From Clostridium sp. CAG:921 (GTDB lineage Bacteria > Bacillota > Clostridia > TANB77 > CAG-465), in contig HF991979.1 in assembly GCA_000433135.1 (NCBI GenBank), positions 6,449 to 20,418 on the forward strand: a stretch of 13,970 nucleotides of DNA, in the 5' to 3' direction. The notes under the pieces are model-generated. The model saw only the letters and a list, made by a program, of their open reading frames with translations, ran no database searches and was not told where the DNA came from. Below, in pieces: positions 1-7,150 of the stretch. The position numbers were made by a program, and so were the translations under genes. Numbering within the stretch: position 1 is the stretch's first letter; the number at the start of each line of letters is the position of its first letter.

Positions 1-183
1 GACAGACTAAATGATGCCTCAGACTTTGTAAAAGCAATAGAGTTAAGACAAGGAATTCAGATTGCATGTTTAGAGGAAATAGCATATAAAAATAAATGGA
101 TCAACAAAAATGAATTAATGGAACTTGGCGAAAAGTACAAAAAAACAGATTACGGAAAATATATAAAAAAAGTCGCAAAATAA
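1..183 (+). CDS. rmlA: Glucose-1-phosphate thymidylyltransferase, C-terminal end (partial)
   Basis: This is the last 60 codons of a gene that begins before the window; the frame is open from base 1 to the TAA at 181-183. RmlA (RfbA) joins glucose-1-phosphate to dTTP to give dTDP-glucose, the first step of dTDP-L-rhamnose synthesis in the cytoplasm. The visible tail matches the RmlA C-terminus as I know it: ASDFVKAIELRQG, then IACLEEIAYKNKWI, then DYGKYIKKV. The corresponding E. coli segments read roughly ERQGLKVSCPEEIAF and NYGQYL. The catalytic nucleotide-binding N-terminal part is outside the window and cannot be checked. The gene is closed by its own terminator, so the downstream polysaccharide genes are transcribed separately, though a rhamnosyltransferase-like gene in that unit suggests a shared pathway. 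Confidence 0.88.
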   Translation, partial: DRLNDASDFVKAIELRQGIQIACLEEIAYKNKWINKNELMELGEKYKKTDYGKYIKKVAK

Positions 184-188
184 AAATC

Positions 189-226
189 AAGAGTTAGTTT
201 TATAAAAAATTAAAACTAACTCTTTT
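189..226 (+). terminator. Intrinsic terminator after rmlA
   Basis: A perfect 14-bp stem pairs 189-202 (AAGAGTTAGTTTTA) with 211-224, around an 8-nt loop. The descending arm ends in a short U-rich run (TCTTTT, 221-226). It starts five bases after the rmlA stop. The upstream flank is A-rich, so it might also work weakly in the opposite direction, but no gene faces it. Confidence 0.85.
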
Positions 227-270
227 GCAAGTATTATTTTTTTATATGTTAAAAAAATAAAAATTAAGTA

Positions 271-299
271 TTGAAATTAATTTTTTTTAATGCTATAAT
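271..299 (+). promoter_or_regulatory. Sigma-A-type extended -10 promoter of the deacetylase-galE unit
   Basis: The -35 box TTGAAA is at 271-276 and the -10 box TATAAT at 294-299, with a 17-bp spacer. TGC directly before the -10 box (291-293) makes a TGn extended -10 element. The match to the vegetative consensus is nearly complete. Transcription would start near 306 and leave a leader of about 70 nt before the TTG start at 378. A 6-bp inverted repeat (TTACGC 314-319 with GCGTAA 343-348) lies within that leader; its role is unknown. Confidence 0.8.
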
Positions 300-377
300 T
301 TTTGTAAGAAATGTTACGCTATATAATAAATGGCTGTATTTTGCGTAAAATATTATTAAAATGTTTGAGGTGATGTT

Positions 378-1250
378 TTGAAAAAGAAATATATATTTTT
401 TTTATTGATATTTACAATAGTTTTAATGGTATTTTTTTTCTATATTAAAAGTTTAAAGGTAAAAAATAGTGAACGTATTATAAATCATTTTGATGAAAGT
501 GCAAATTTTATAGTAAATGGTAAAATTAAAACTTCACAATTAGATGTAAAAAAGGCAACAAAGATTGAGTATTCTATTCCGATATTTATGTATCACTTTA
601 TACGTGATGATACAGGAGATTATCAATATCCTGAAAATATGGTAAAGCCATCTTCTTTAAAAGAGCAACTAAAATATTTAAGTGAAAATGGATATGAAAC
701 TATTTTTGTATCTGATATAGATAATTTAGAACTTTATAAAAAGCCTGTAATGTTAACGTTTGATGATAGTTGGGAAGACTTTTATATAAATGCATTTCCT
801 TTGCTAAAAGAATATAATTTAAAAGCTACTTTGTATGTTATAACATCGTTTGTTGGAAGAACTGGATATTGTACTTTAGATGAACTTAAAGAAATAAAGC
901 AAAGTGGTTTGGTGGACATTCAAAGTCATAGTATATCACATCCAAGACTTAGCAAATTATCTAATGAAGAGATTGTCAAAGAATTAAGAGAGTCTAAAGA
1001 ATTCCTAAAAGAAAATTTGAATGTTGACGTTAATACAATTTGTTATCCGTATGGGGATTATAACAAGGCGGTTATAGAAGAGGCAAGAAATATTGGTTAT
1101 CGATTTGGAATTGCAATGACAGGAGGTGTTTTTTACTCAAAAACACACAAAGACTTGTATCAAATACCAAGAATTTATTTAAATAGATCAATGAGTATTA
1201 ACACATTTATTAATTATTGCAAAAAATCATCAGTTAGCGTGACTTGGTAA
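378..1250 (+). CDS. Membrane-anchored polysaccharide deacetylase (NodB/PgaB-like)
   Basis: This 290-residue protein is a carbohydrate esterase family 4 enzyme. Such enzymes remove N-acetyl groups from surface glycans with a metal-dependent catalytic site. An uncleaved signal anchor covers residues 5-24, so the enzyme domain should sit outside the membrane. The NodB motifs are visible: TFDDS at 127-131 with catalytic and metal Asp129/Asp130, SHSISHP at 183-189 with metal ligands His184 and His188, and YPYG at 223-226. The YPYG form of the third motif, the early MYHF at 71-74 and the IPRIYL segment near 263-268 resemble the PgaB/IcaB branch rather than peptidoglycan deacetylases. The start is TTG at 378: GAGGTGA (367-373) is placed for it, and the ATG at 373 hits a stop after two codons. 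It is first in a four-gene unit. The substrate is unknown; a rhamnose- or galactose-containing envelope glycan is inferred from its neighbours. Confidence 0.85.
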   Translation: MKKKYIFFLLIFTIVLMVFFFYIKSLKVKNSERIINHFDESANFIVNGKIKTSQLDVKKATKIEYSIPIFMYHFIRDDTGDYQYPENMVKPSSLKEQLKYLSENGYETIFVSDIDNLELYKKPVMLTFDDSWEDFYINAFPLLKEYNLKATLYVITSFVGRTGYCTLDELKEIKQSGLVDIQSHSISHPRLSKLSNEEIVKELRESKEFLKENLNVDVNTICYPYGDYNKAVIEEARNIGYRFGIAMTGGVFYSKTHKDLYQIPRIYLNRSMSINTFINYCKKSSVSVTW

Positions 1251-1260
1251 AGGAGTATTT

Positions 1261-2148
1261 ATGCCTGTAGCGATTGTATTACTAAATTATAATGATTATG
1301 AAAATACAAGAAAATATATCGAAAATGTAAGAGAGTATAAGTCAATTGAAAAGATAGTGATAGTTGATAATAAGTCAACTGCCAAAGATGAAGTAAAAAA
1401 ACTAGAAAGCCTCACATCAAAAAAAGTTGATTTGGTAGTTTCTGATAAAAATGGTGGTTACTCATATGGAAATAATGTTGGAGTAAAATATTTAGAAAAA
1501 AAATATCCAAACAAGTTTAGACAGATAATAATATCTAATCCTGATGTCTTTGTAGATGATACTACTATTTCTTATTTGGAAGATTATATGAATAAAAATG
1601 AAAATGTCGCAGTTGTAGCTCCAAGGATGTTTTATAAAAATGGACCTGCTAGGCGAAGTTCATGGAAAAAGCGTACTATTTTGATTGATATAGCAAATTC
1701 AACTAGATTAACAGAATTTTTATTGTATTTTGTTTTTAAACATGGAGAATATTGTAAAAATGATTATGAGAAAGAAGTGTTAGAAGTTGATGCTATTGCT
1801 GGTTCATTTTTTATGATAGATTTTAATGTGTTAAAAAAAATTGGATATTTTGATGAAAATACCTTCTTATTTTACGAAGAAGATATATTAGGTGAAAAAG
1901 TAAGGAAGTGTGGGCATATTATTGTGAGTTTGAACAATTTAAAATTTATACACTTTGAAAGTCAAACAATAGGAAAAGCAATGAATATGTTCAGAAAAGT
2001 TGATATATTATTTAAAAGTAAAATTTATTATAATAAGGTGTATAACAAAGCAAATTTTTTAAGTATTGCTATATTTAATATGCTAAAATATGTCAGAAAA
2101 TTTGAGTTGTTATTTGAAATACCGATAAGAAAATTGTTAAGAAAATAA
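1261..2148 (+). CDS. Family 2 glycosyltransferase, rhamnosyltransferase-like
   Basis: This 295-residue GT-A fold enzyme would transfer a sugar from a nucleotide donor during surface polysaccharide assembly. Visible family features are the N-terminal strand [10 protein letters not shown] (3-12), IVIVDNKS with Asp36 (32-39), GGYSYGNN (65-72) and NPDV (93-96), which stands where the metal-binding DxD motif is expected. FLFYEED (202-208) carries the probable catalytic acid. The pairing of GGYxxGNN with NPDV and a later AGSFFMI...GYFDE block is typical of the WbbL/RfbF group, which often uses dTDP-rhamnose. That fits the nearby rmlA, but the donor is inferred. There is no clear transmembrane span; the C-terminus (about 276-295) is basic and partly hydrophobic and could touch the membrane. 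AGGAG (1251-1255) directly follows the stop of the deacetylase gene, with a 10-nt gap between the genes, so the two are probably co-translated. Confidence 0.85.
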   Translation: MPVAIVLLNYNDYENTRKYIENVREYKSIEKIVIVDNKSTAKDEVKKLESLTSKKVDLVVSDKNGGYSYGNNVGVKYLEKKYPNKFRQIIISNPDVFVDDTTISYLEDYMNKNENVAVVAPRMFYKNGPARRSSWKKRTILIDIANSTRLTEFLLYFVFKHGEYCKNDYEKEVLEVDAIAGSFFMIDFNVLKKIGYFDENTFLFYEEDILGEKVRKCGHIIVSLNNLKFIHFESQTIGKAMNMFRKVDILFKSKIYYNKVYNKANFLSIAIFNMLKYVRKFELLFEIPIRKLLRK

Positions 2149-2159
2149 AGGAGAGTTTT

Positions 2160-3167
2160 ATGAAAAAAGTTTTAGTAACAGGTGGAGCAGGGTTTATTGG
2201 ATCACATACATGTGTTGAATTATTAGAAAGTGGTAGAGAAATTGTTGTATTAGACAACTTTTCAAATAGTTCATCTAAATCATTAGATGCCATAAAAAAA
2301 ATAACAAATAAAGATTTTAAATTTTATAACATAGATTATTTAGATAGGAGTGCCCTAGAAAAAGTATTTGAAGAGAATGAAATAGATCAAGTTATTAATT
2401 TTGCTGGCTATAAATCAGTTGGTGAGTCTGTTGCAAAGCCACTTGAGTATTATGAAAATAATGTTTATGGAGCTATAGTTTTGCTAGAAACAATGAAAAA
2501 ATATAATGTAAAAAATTTTGTATTTAGTTCATCTGCAACTGTTTATGGAAATCCTGAAAGAGTTCCTTTAACAGAAGATTGTAAAATAGGTGGAACAACC
2601 AATCCATATGGAACATCAAAACTTATGATAGAACAAATATTACAAGATTTATATGTATCAGATAATACTTGGAACATAGTTATTCTAAGATATTTTAATC
2701 CTATAGGTGCACATGAAAGCGGTCTTATTGGCGAAAATCCTAAGGGCATACCAAACAATTTGCTACCATATGTTTCACGTGTAGCAGATGGAAAATTGGA
2801 AGAATTATCTGTGTTTGGTAATGACTATGATACTCCAGATGGAACAGGTGTAAGAGATTATATTCATGTGGTTGATTTGGCAAAAGGTCATATAAAGGCT
2901 ATTGAAAAACTCGAAAGAGAAAAAAGTGGAATCTATATTTATAATCTTGGTACAGGAAAAGGATATAGTGTACTTGATATTGTTAATGCATTTGAAAAAA
3001 CTAATAATGTAAAGGTACCATATAAAATAGTAAAAAGACGTCCTGGTGATATTGCCACATGTTATTCCGATCCTAAAAAAGCCGAATTAGAACTTGGTTT
3101 TAAAGCGACAAAAACTTTGGAAGATATGTGTAAGGACAGTTGGAGATTTCAAAAAAAATGTAAATAA
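2160..3167 (+). CDS. galE: UDP-glucose 4-epimerase
   Basis: GalE interconverts UDP-glucose and UDP-galactose in the cytoplasm using tightly bound NAD. It supplies galactose for surface polysaccharide or takes part in galactose catabolism. The 335-residue length is normal for the family (about 330-340). The extended short-chain dehydrogenase features are all present: NAD-binding GGAGFIG at 8-14, SSSATVYG at 123-130, and catalytic YGTSK with Tyr150 and Lys154. The GalE signature [17 protein letters not shown] covers 225-241, and the C-terminal substrate domain includes RRPGDIA at 293-299. GGAG lies seven to eight bases before the ATG, 11 nt after the glycosyltransferase stop. Its position in this unit suggests it feeds sugar to the glycan built by the neighbouring transferase. 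Some family members also act on the N-acetylated sugars, which cannot be excluded here. Confidence 0.95.
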   Translation: MKKVLVTGGAGFIGSHTCVELLESGREIVVLDNFSNSSSKSLDAIKKITNKDFKFYNIDYLDRSALEKVFEENEIDQVINFAGYKSVGESVAKPLEYYENNVYGAIVLLETMKKYNVKNFVFSSSATVYGNPERVPLTEDCKIGGTTNPYGTSKLMIEQILQDLYVSDNTWNIVILRYFNPIGAHESGLIGENPKGIPNNLLPYVSRVADGKLEELSVFGNDYDTPDGTGVRDYIHVVDLAKGHIKAIEKLEREKSGIYIYNLGTGKGYSVLDIVNAFEKTNNVKVPYKIVKRRPGDIATCYSDPKKAELELGFKATKTLEDMCKDSWRFQKKCK

Positions 3168-3187
3168 TTAAAGTAGAGGTGAGGTAT

Positions 3188-3916
3188 ATGAATGAACCAA
3201 AAAGGAGGAGTATTATAACATTACTTTTTTTAATGATTGTTGTGATCGTTGTATGCTTAATTATATATTCCTTTGTAAATAGTAATAAAGTTGAAAAGGA
3301 ATTAGAAACTGCAAAAAATACTATTTCTTCAAATTTAACAAAAATAAATGAACTTACAGAACAAATAAAGGAAAGCGATAAATTAACTGAAGAGCTTTCA
3401 AAAAAACAAGTTGGAAAATTTGTATCTTTTGATTCGAGTAAATGCCTTAATAAAGAAGACGGAATTAAGTATGTGCTTGGAAGTATAAAAAGTCAATACG
3501 CGGTGATGAATTTAGAAAATGGAAAAGTTTATGTAGAACTTACGGAAGATTTTAGTAATGAATTTTTAAAAGAAGGTAATCCAATTAATTTGGAAATGAA
3601 CACAAAATATGAAGTTAAAGGATTTACACAAAATGTTGTTGACGTTAATGTATATAGTGTTGGTCATCTTGTAAATCAAACTGTAATGTTGTTTTTAATG
3701 GAAGATGGTAGTGTTGAGATATTACCGCTTCAAAAAATTAGATTAGATGGATTAAAAACTTTCGGAAAAATTAAAGGCGTAGAAAAGGTAGTAAGAATTG
3801 TAGATGGTGTGGCATCTGGTGACTTGGCAGGTTATGTTTCACCGTTTGCAATTGCTGAAAGCGGTGGATTTTATAGCCTTGCAACTTTAATACAATCACA
3901 AGGATTTTTTGATTAA
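3188..3916 (+). CDS. Uncharacterised membrane-anchored coiled-coil protein
   Basis: I do not recognise this 242-residue protein. It has a short positive N-terminus (NEPKRR), one strong membrane helix at about 9-30, then a charged helix at about 33-73 with heptad-like spacing of Leu/Ile that should form a coiled coil. The rest (about 75-242) is predicted, by its alternating polar and hydrophobic pattern, to be a beta-rich domain on the outside of the membrane. No catalytic motif is visible and there is one Cys in the soluble part (near residue 86). I chose ATG at 3188 rather than the in-frame GTG at 3179, because GAGGTGAGG (3176-3184) overlaps that GTG and serves the ATG. The gene is last in the polysaccharide unit, 20 nt after galE and just before a terminator. 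A scaffolding or envelope role would fit, but that is a guess from layout. Confidence 0.75.
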   Translation: MNEPKRRSIITLLFLMIVVIVVCLIIYSFVNSNKVEKELETAKNTISSNLTKINELTEQIKESDKLTEELSKKQVGKFVSFDSSKCLNKEDGIKYVLGSIKSQYAVMNLENGKVYVELTEDFSNEFLKEGNPINLEMNTKYEVKGFTQNVVDVNVYSVGHLVNQTVMLFLMEDGSVEILPLQKIRLDGLKTFGKIKGVEKVVRIVDGVASGDLAGYVSPFAIAESGGFYSLATLIQSQGFFD

Positions 3917-3929
3917 TTATATGTAAAAT

Positions 3930-3985
3930 GTAGTAAAAAATATTTTTGATGGCAAAATCTTGATATTTTTTGCTACTTTTTTTTT
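3930..3985 (+). terminator. Intrinsic terminator ending the polysaccharide unit
   Basis: A 14-bp stem with one G-U pair joins 3930-3943 (GTAGTAAAAAATAT) to 3963-3976, and a run of nine T follows (3977-3985). It lies 13 bases after the stop of the coiled-coil protein gene. The long T tract makes this the strongest terminator in the window and separates the polysaccharide unit from the pnp unit. Confidence 0.9.
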
Positions 3986-4046
3986 AAAAAGTGAATGTAA
4001 ATATTAACCTAATTTGAGTTAAATTTGTGTAATTTCTTGTATTTTA

Positions 4047-4075
4047 TTGAAGTTTTTTGAACATTATAGTATAAT
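4047..4075 (+). promoter_or_regulatory. Sigma-A-type promoter of the pnp unit
   Basis: The -35 box is TTGAAG (4047-4052) and the -10 box TATAAT (4070-4075), with a 17-bp spacer. A second TATAAT overlaps at 4075-4080. Transcription should start near 4082-4087, giving a leader of about 100 nt before the pnp start codon. No further convincing promoter or terminator is seen until after lysS, so this one may drive nine genes. Confidence 0.7.
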
Positions 4076-4096
4076 ATAATCGTAAATTATGGGGCT

Positions 4097-4157
4097 GTTG
4101 TAGTAATAATTTGTAAGTATATGTGGTTGTTATATGCTTAGAAATTATTATTACAAC
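4097..4157 (+). promoter_or_regulatory. Long double hairpin in the pnp leader
   Basis: The outer stem pairs 4097-4112 with 4142-4157: 16 bp with one G-U pair (G4103-T4151). After a single G-G mismatch (4113/4141), an inner stem pairs 4114-4122 with 4132-4140: 9 bp with one G-U pair. A 9-nt loop lies at 4123-4131. No T run follows, so it is not a terminator. It ends 15 bases before the AGGAGG of pnp. In E. coli the pnp leader also folds into a long hairpin that RNase III cuts, after which PNPase represses its own synthesis. A similar self-control here is inferred from position and shape only. Confidence 0.75.
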
Positions 4158-4185
4158 CTATAATTTATATTTAGGAGGAATAGTT

Positions 4186-6294
4186 ATGTTTAGAAAATTT
4201 GAAACTACATTTGCAGGTAAAAAACTTGTTGTGGAAACTGGCAAGATGGCGCCACTTTCAAATGGTTCATGTCTAGTACGTTATGGTGAAACTGCAGTTT
4301 TAGTTAATGTTACTATGTCGAAGGAACCAAAAGATGGAATTGATTTTTTACCACTTTCAGTTGATTATGAAGAAAGACTTTATGCAGCAGGTAAGATACC
4401 TGGTGGTTATGTAAAAAGAGAGGGTAAGCCTACTACAAAAGCAATACTTGTTTCACGTGTTATTGATAGACCTATGAGACCGTTATTTCCAAAGGACTAT
4501 AGGAATGATACATGCATAAATGTATTGGTACTTGCCGTTGATCCTGATATTTTACCAGAAGTTCCAGCTTCTATTGGTGCATCTATAGCACTTAATATAT
4601 CAGATATACCTTTTGATGTACTAGTTGGAACAGCTAAAGTTGGACTAGTTGATGATGAACTTATATTAAATCCAGATTTAGTACAAAGAGAAAAATCAAA
4701 ACTTGATTTAACTGTATCTGCAACTCCAGAAAAAGTTTGTATGATTGAGGCAGGAGCAGATCAAGTAACTGAAGAAAAAATGATAGAAGCAATTAAATTA
4801 GCACATGAAGAAATAAAAAAATTGTGTGAATTTATCGCTTCAATAAAATCTGAAGTTGGAAAGAAAAAAGCTGAATATAAATCATTTGCAATACCAGATG
4901 AACTAAAAGGATTTATTGCAGATATTGCAACAGAAAAATTTAAGGAAGCTGTACAAACAAAAGATAAAAATACAAGAGATGATAACGTTGCAAAAGTAAA
5001 TGAGTTTGTAAAAGTAGAATATATAAATAAGTTTGGACAAGAAGAGTATGAAGCAAATAAATCTATGATATCTGAAGCTTTGTATAAAGCAGAAAAACAA
5101 GCTGTAAGAAGCTTAATTATTGAAGAAGGTAAAAGAGTAGATGGTCGTGCGAATGACCAAATTCGTGATCTATCAGCTGAGGTAGGCTTATTTGAAAGAG
5201 TACATGGAAGTGCACTTTTCACACGTGGTCTTACACAAGTCCTTTCAATGGTAACTCTTGGAAGTATATCTGATGAACAAACTTTTGATGGAATTGATGA
5301 GGAAGTATCAAAAAGATATATTCACCATTATAACATGCCTTCATATAGTGTTGGTGAAGCAAGACCATCAAGAGGACCAGGACGTAGAGAAATAGGTCAT
5401 GGAGCATTAGCAGAACGTGCTTTGGAACCTGTTATACCTTCAAAAGAGGAATTCCCTTATACTATAAGAGTAGTGTCTGAAGTATTGAGTTCAAATGGTT
5501 CTACTTCTCAAGGAAGTATTTGTGGTTCAACGCTTGCACTTATGGATGCAGGAGTACCTATAAAGGCACCAGTTGCTGGAATTTCTACTGGACTGTTTAC
5601 TATGCCTGGAGATACAACTAAGTATATTATGGTAACTGATATTCAAGGAATAGAAGATTTCTTCGGAGATATGGACTTTAAGGTTGCTGGTACTAAAAAA
5701 GGAATTACAGCTATCCAAGTTGACATTAAAATAGATGGTCTTACATATGAAATAATAGAAGAAGCCTTTGCTAGAACAAAAAAAGCAAGACAATATATAT
5801 TAGATGATGTAATGCTAAAAGTAATTGATAAGCCAAGAGCTAATCTTTCAAAATATGCTCCAAAGATTGAAACAATAAAAATAAATCCTGAAAAAATTCG
5901 TGATGTAATCGGAACTGGTGGAAAAGTAATAAACAAGATTATTGAGGAAACAGGCGTCAAAATAGATATTGAAGAAGATGGAACAGTATTTGTTGCCGGT
6001 GTAGATGCTCAAAAACTTGATCAAGCAATAAAGACTATACAAGATATAACTGCTGAAGTAGAATTAAATCAAGTTTATATGGGTAAAGTAATAAAGATTT
6101 TACCATTTGGTGCGGTAATTGAAGTATTACCAGGAAAAGAAGGATTACTTCACATATCTAAAATATCAAATCAAAGAGTAAACAAAGTTGAAGATGTATT
6201 AAGCGTTGGTGATGATATTTTAGTAAAGGTTACAGATATAAATAAAGAAGATGGAAAAATTAGTTTAACAGCAAAGGATCTTATGAAGGTATAG
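4186..6294 (+). CDS. pnp: Polyribonucleotide nucleotidyltransferase (PNPase)
   Basis: PNPase degrades RNA from the 3' end with phosphate, releasing nucleoside diphosphates, and can add tails in reverse. It works as a ring-shaped trimer in mRNA turnover. The 702-residue length matches the family (about 700-710). Order: first RNase PH domain from the N-terminus, helical linker (about 215-320), second RNase PH domain (about 320-550), KH domain with the loop IGTGGK at 575-580, and S1 domain from about 630. Catalytic-site residues are present in DFFGDMDFK: Asp491, Asp497 and Lys499 correspond to Asp486, Asp492 and Lys494 of the E. coli enzyme. GRREIGHG of the phosphate site is also visible. ATG at 4186 is preferred over the in-frame upstream GTG at 4123, because AGGAGG (4173-4178) precedes it and the protein then begins in the usual way (MFRKFETTFAGKK). 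It is the first gene of the unit, with a structured leader. The TAG stop overlaps the ribosome-binding site of the next gene. Confidence 0.97.
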   Translation: MFRKFETTFAGKKLVVETGKMAPLSNGSCLVRYGETAVLVNVTMSKEPKDGIDFLPLSVDYEERLYAAGKIPGGYVKREGKPTTKAILVSRVIDRPMRPLFPKDYRNDTCINVLVLAVDPDILPEVPASIGASIALNISDIPFDVLVGTAKVGLVDDELILNPDLVQREKSKLDLTVSATPEKVCMIEAGADQVTEEKMIEAIKLAHEEIKKLCEFIASIKSEVGKKKAEYKSFAIPDELKGFIADIATEKFKEAVQTKDKNTRDDNVAKVNEFVKVEYINKFGQEEYEANKSMISEALYKAEKQAVRSLIIEEGKRVDGRANDQIRDLSAEVGLFERVHGSALFTRGLTQVLSMVTLGSISDEQTFDGIDEEVSKRYIHHYNMPSYSVGEARPSRGPGRREIGHGALAERALEPVIPSKEEFPYTIRVVSEVLSSNGSTSQGSICGSTLALMDAGVPIKAPVAGISTGLFTMPGDTTKYIMVTDIQGIEDFFGDMDFKVAGTKKGITAIQVDIKIDGLTYEIIEEAFARTKKARQYILDDVMLKVIDKPRANLSKYAPKIETIKINPEKIRDVIGTGGKVINKIIEETGVKIDIEEDGTVFVAGVDAQKLDQAIKTIQDITAEVELNQVYMGKVIKILPFGAVIEVLPGKEGLLHISKISNQRVNKVEDVLSVGDDILVKVTDINKEDGKISLTAKDLMKV

Positions 6295-6303
6295 GAGGCT
6301 TTT

Positions 6304-7119
6304 ATGCAAGTTTATGCATTCGTTGGAAAATCTGGTACTGGAAAAAGTTATAATGCACAAAAAGTAGCTAAAAAAAATGGAATTAGATACATTATTGATG
6401 ATGCTATTTTGATAAAAGATACTAAAGTATTGGCTGGCAAATCTGCTAAAACAGAAGCAAATTTTATTGCTTCTGTTAAAGCAGCTATATTTTTAGATGA
6501 AGCTAGAAGAAATGAAATGATTAATGCCATAAAAAGACAAAATATAGATAAAATTTTAATTCTTGGCACATCCGATGATATGGTTGAAAAGATAGCAAAT
6601 AATTTGGAATTAGGAAAAATTGATAAAATTATATATATTCAAGATATAGTATCACAAGAACAAATAGAAAAAGCAAGAAAATCAAGAATTGAGGAAGGAA
6701 AGCACGTTGTACCTGTTCCAACATTTGAGATTAAAAAGCAATTTTCAGGATATTTTTTAGAAAATTTAAAAATGTTTAATTTTTTTAATAATGGCAAAGA
6801 AGAACCACAAGAAACTGAAAAAACAATTATAAGACCTACTTATAGCTATCTTGGAAATTATTATATTTCTGATAATGTAATTAATGCTATAATTGCTTAT
6901 GTTGTTTCTAAAGTAAGTGGGGTTACAAAGGTTTTTAAGGTTACTACTCAAAAGTATAGTAATGGTATGAAACTAGATATAGATATTGAGATAAAGTATG
7001 GTATGAATATAAAGAATATAAGCTCAAACATAAGAAATACTGTTATATACGCAATTGATAATGCAACAGGGATTAACTTATTTGGAATAAATATAAATGT
7101 AAAGTCAATTTCAAAATAG
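6304..7119 (+). CDS. P-loop NTPase domain fused to an Asp23/Gls24-type domain
   Basis: This 271-residue protein appears to have two domains. Residues 1-160 begin with a Walker A motif, GKSGTGKS at 8-15, followed by IIDDAILI (30-37) and a hydrophobic strand ending in a GTSDD turn (ILILGTSDD, 84-92). This reads as a small nucleotide-binding fold of unknown action. After a linker rich in Asn, Glu and Gln (about 161-176), residues 178-270 match the Asp23/Gls24 (DUF322) pattern: YLGNYYISDNVINAIIAY, SGVTKV, KYGMNI, and an INVKSI ending. Asp23-type proteins are linked to cell-envelope stress in Gram-positives and often sit at the membrane through a partner; that is family knowledge. No membrane span is visible here. 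It follows pnp by 9 nt with TAGGAGG overlapping the pnp stop, so the two are tightly co-expressed. Coupling NTP binding to an envelope-stress domain is my inference. A conserved-looking stretch (EGKHVVPVPTFEIKKQFSGY, 131-150) joins the two parts. Confidence 0.8.
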   Translation: MQVYAFVGKSGTGKSYNAQKVAKKNGIRYIIDDAILIKDTKVLAGKSAKTEANFIASVKAAIFLDEARRNEMINAIKRQNIDKILILGTSDDMVEKIANNLELGKIDKIIYIQDIVSQEQIEKARKSRIEEGKHVVPVPTFEIKKQFSGYFLENLKMFNFFNNGKEEPQETEKTIIRPTYSYLGNYYISDNVINAIIAYVVSKVSGVTKVFKVTTQKYSNGMKLDIDIEIKYGMNIKNISSNIRNTVIYAIDNATGINLFGININVKSISK

Positions 7120-7150
7120 TACATTAGTTTTATACTGTGGAGGTGATTAT

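Noticed and set aside
322..327. Second TATAAT downstream of the main promoter before the deacetylase gene
   Set aside because: There is no acceptable -35 box at 16-18 bp; the promoter at 271-299 is far better.
3179..3187. GTG start three codons before the ATG of the coiled-coil protein
   Set aside because: The GTG is inside the GAGGTGAGG ribosome-binding sequence; the ATG at 3188 is correctly spaced from it.
4123..4185. In-frame upstream GTG that would extend PNPase by 21 residues
   Set aside because: It has no ribosome-binding site, lies in the loop of the leader hairpin, and the extension does not resemble any PNPase N-terminus. ATG 4186 has AGGAGG in front.
4761..5222. 153-codon open frame on the minus strand inside pnp
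   Set aside because: It is antisense to a fully conserved pnp, has no ribosome-binding site of note, and its Ser/Phe-rich product is what AT-rich antisense frames give.
7120..7150. Possible T-box or other riboswitch ahead of the genes leading to glyQS
   Set aside because: The gaps before the DUF3298-like gene (31 nt) and glyQS (14 nt) are far too short for a T-box, and no specifier or antiterminator structure is present.
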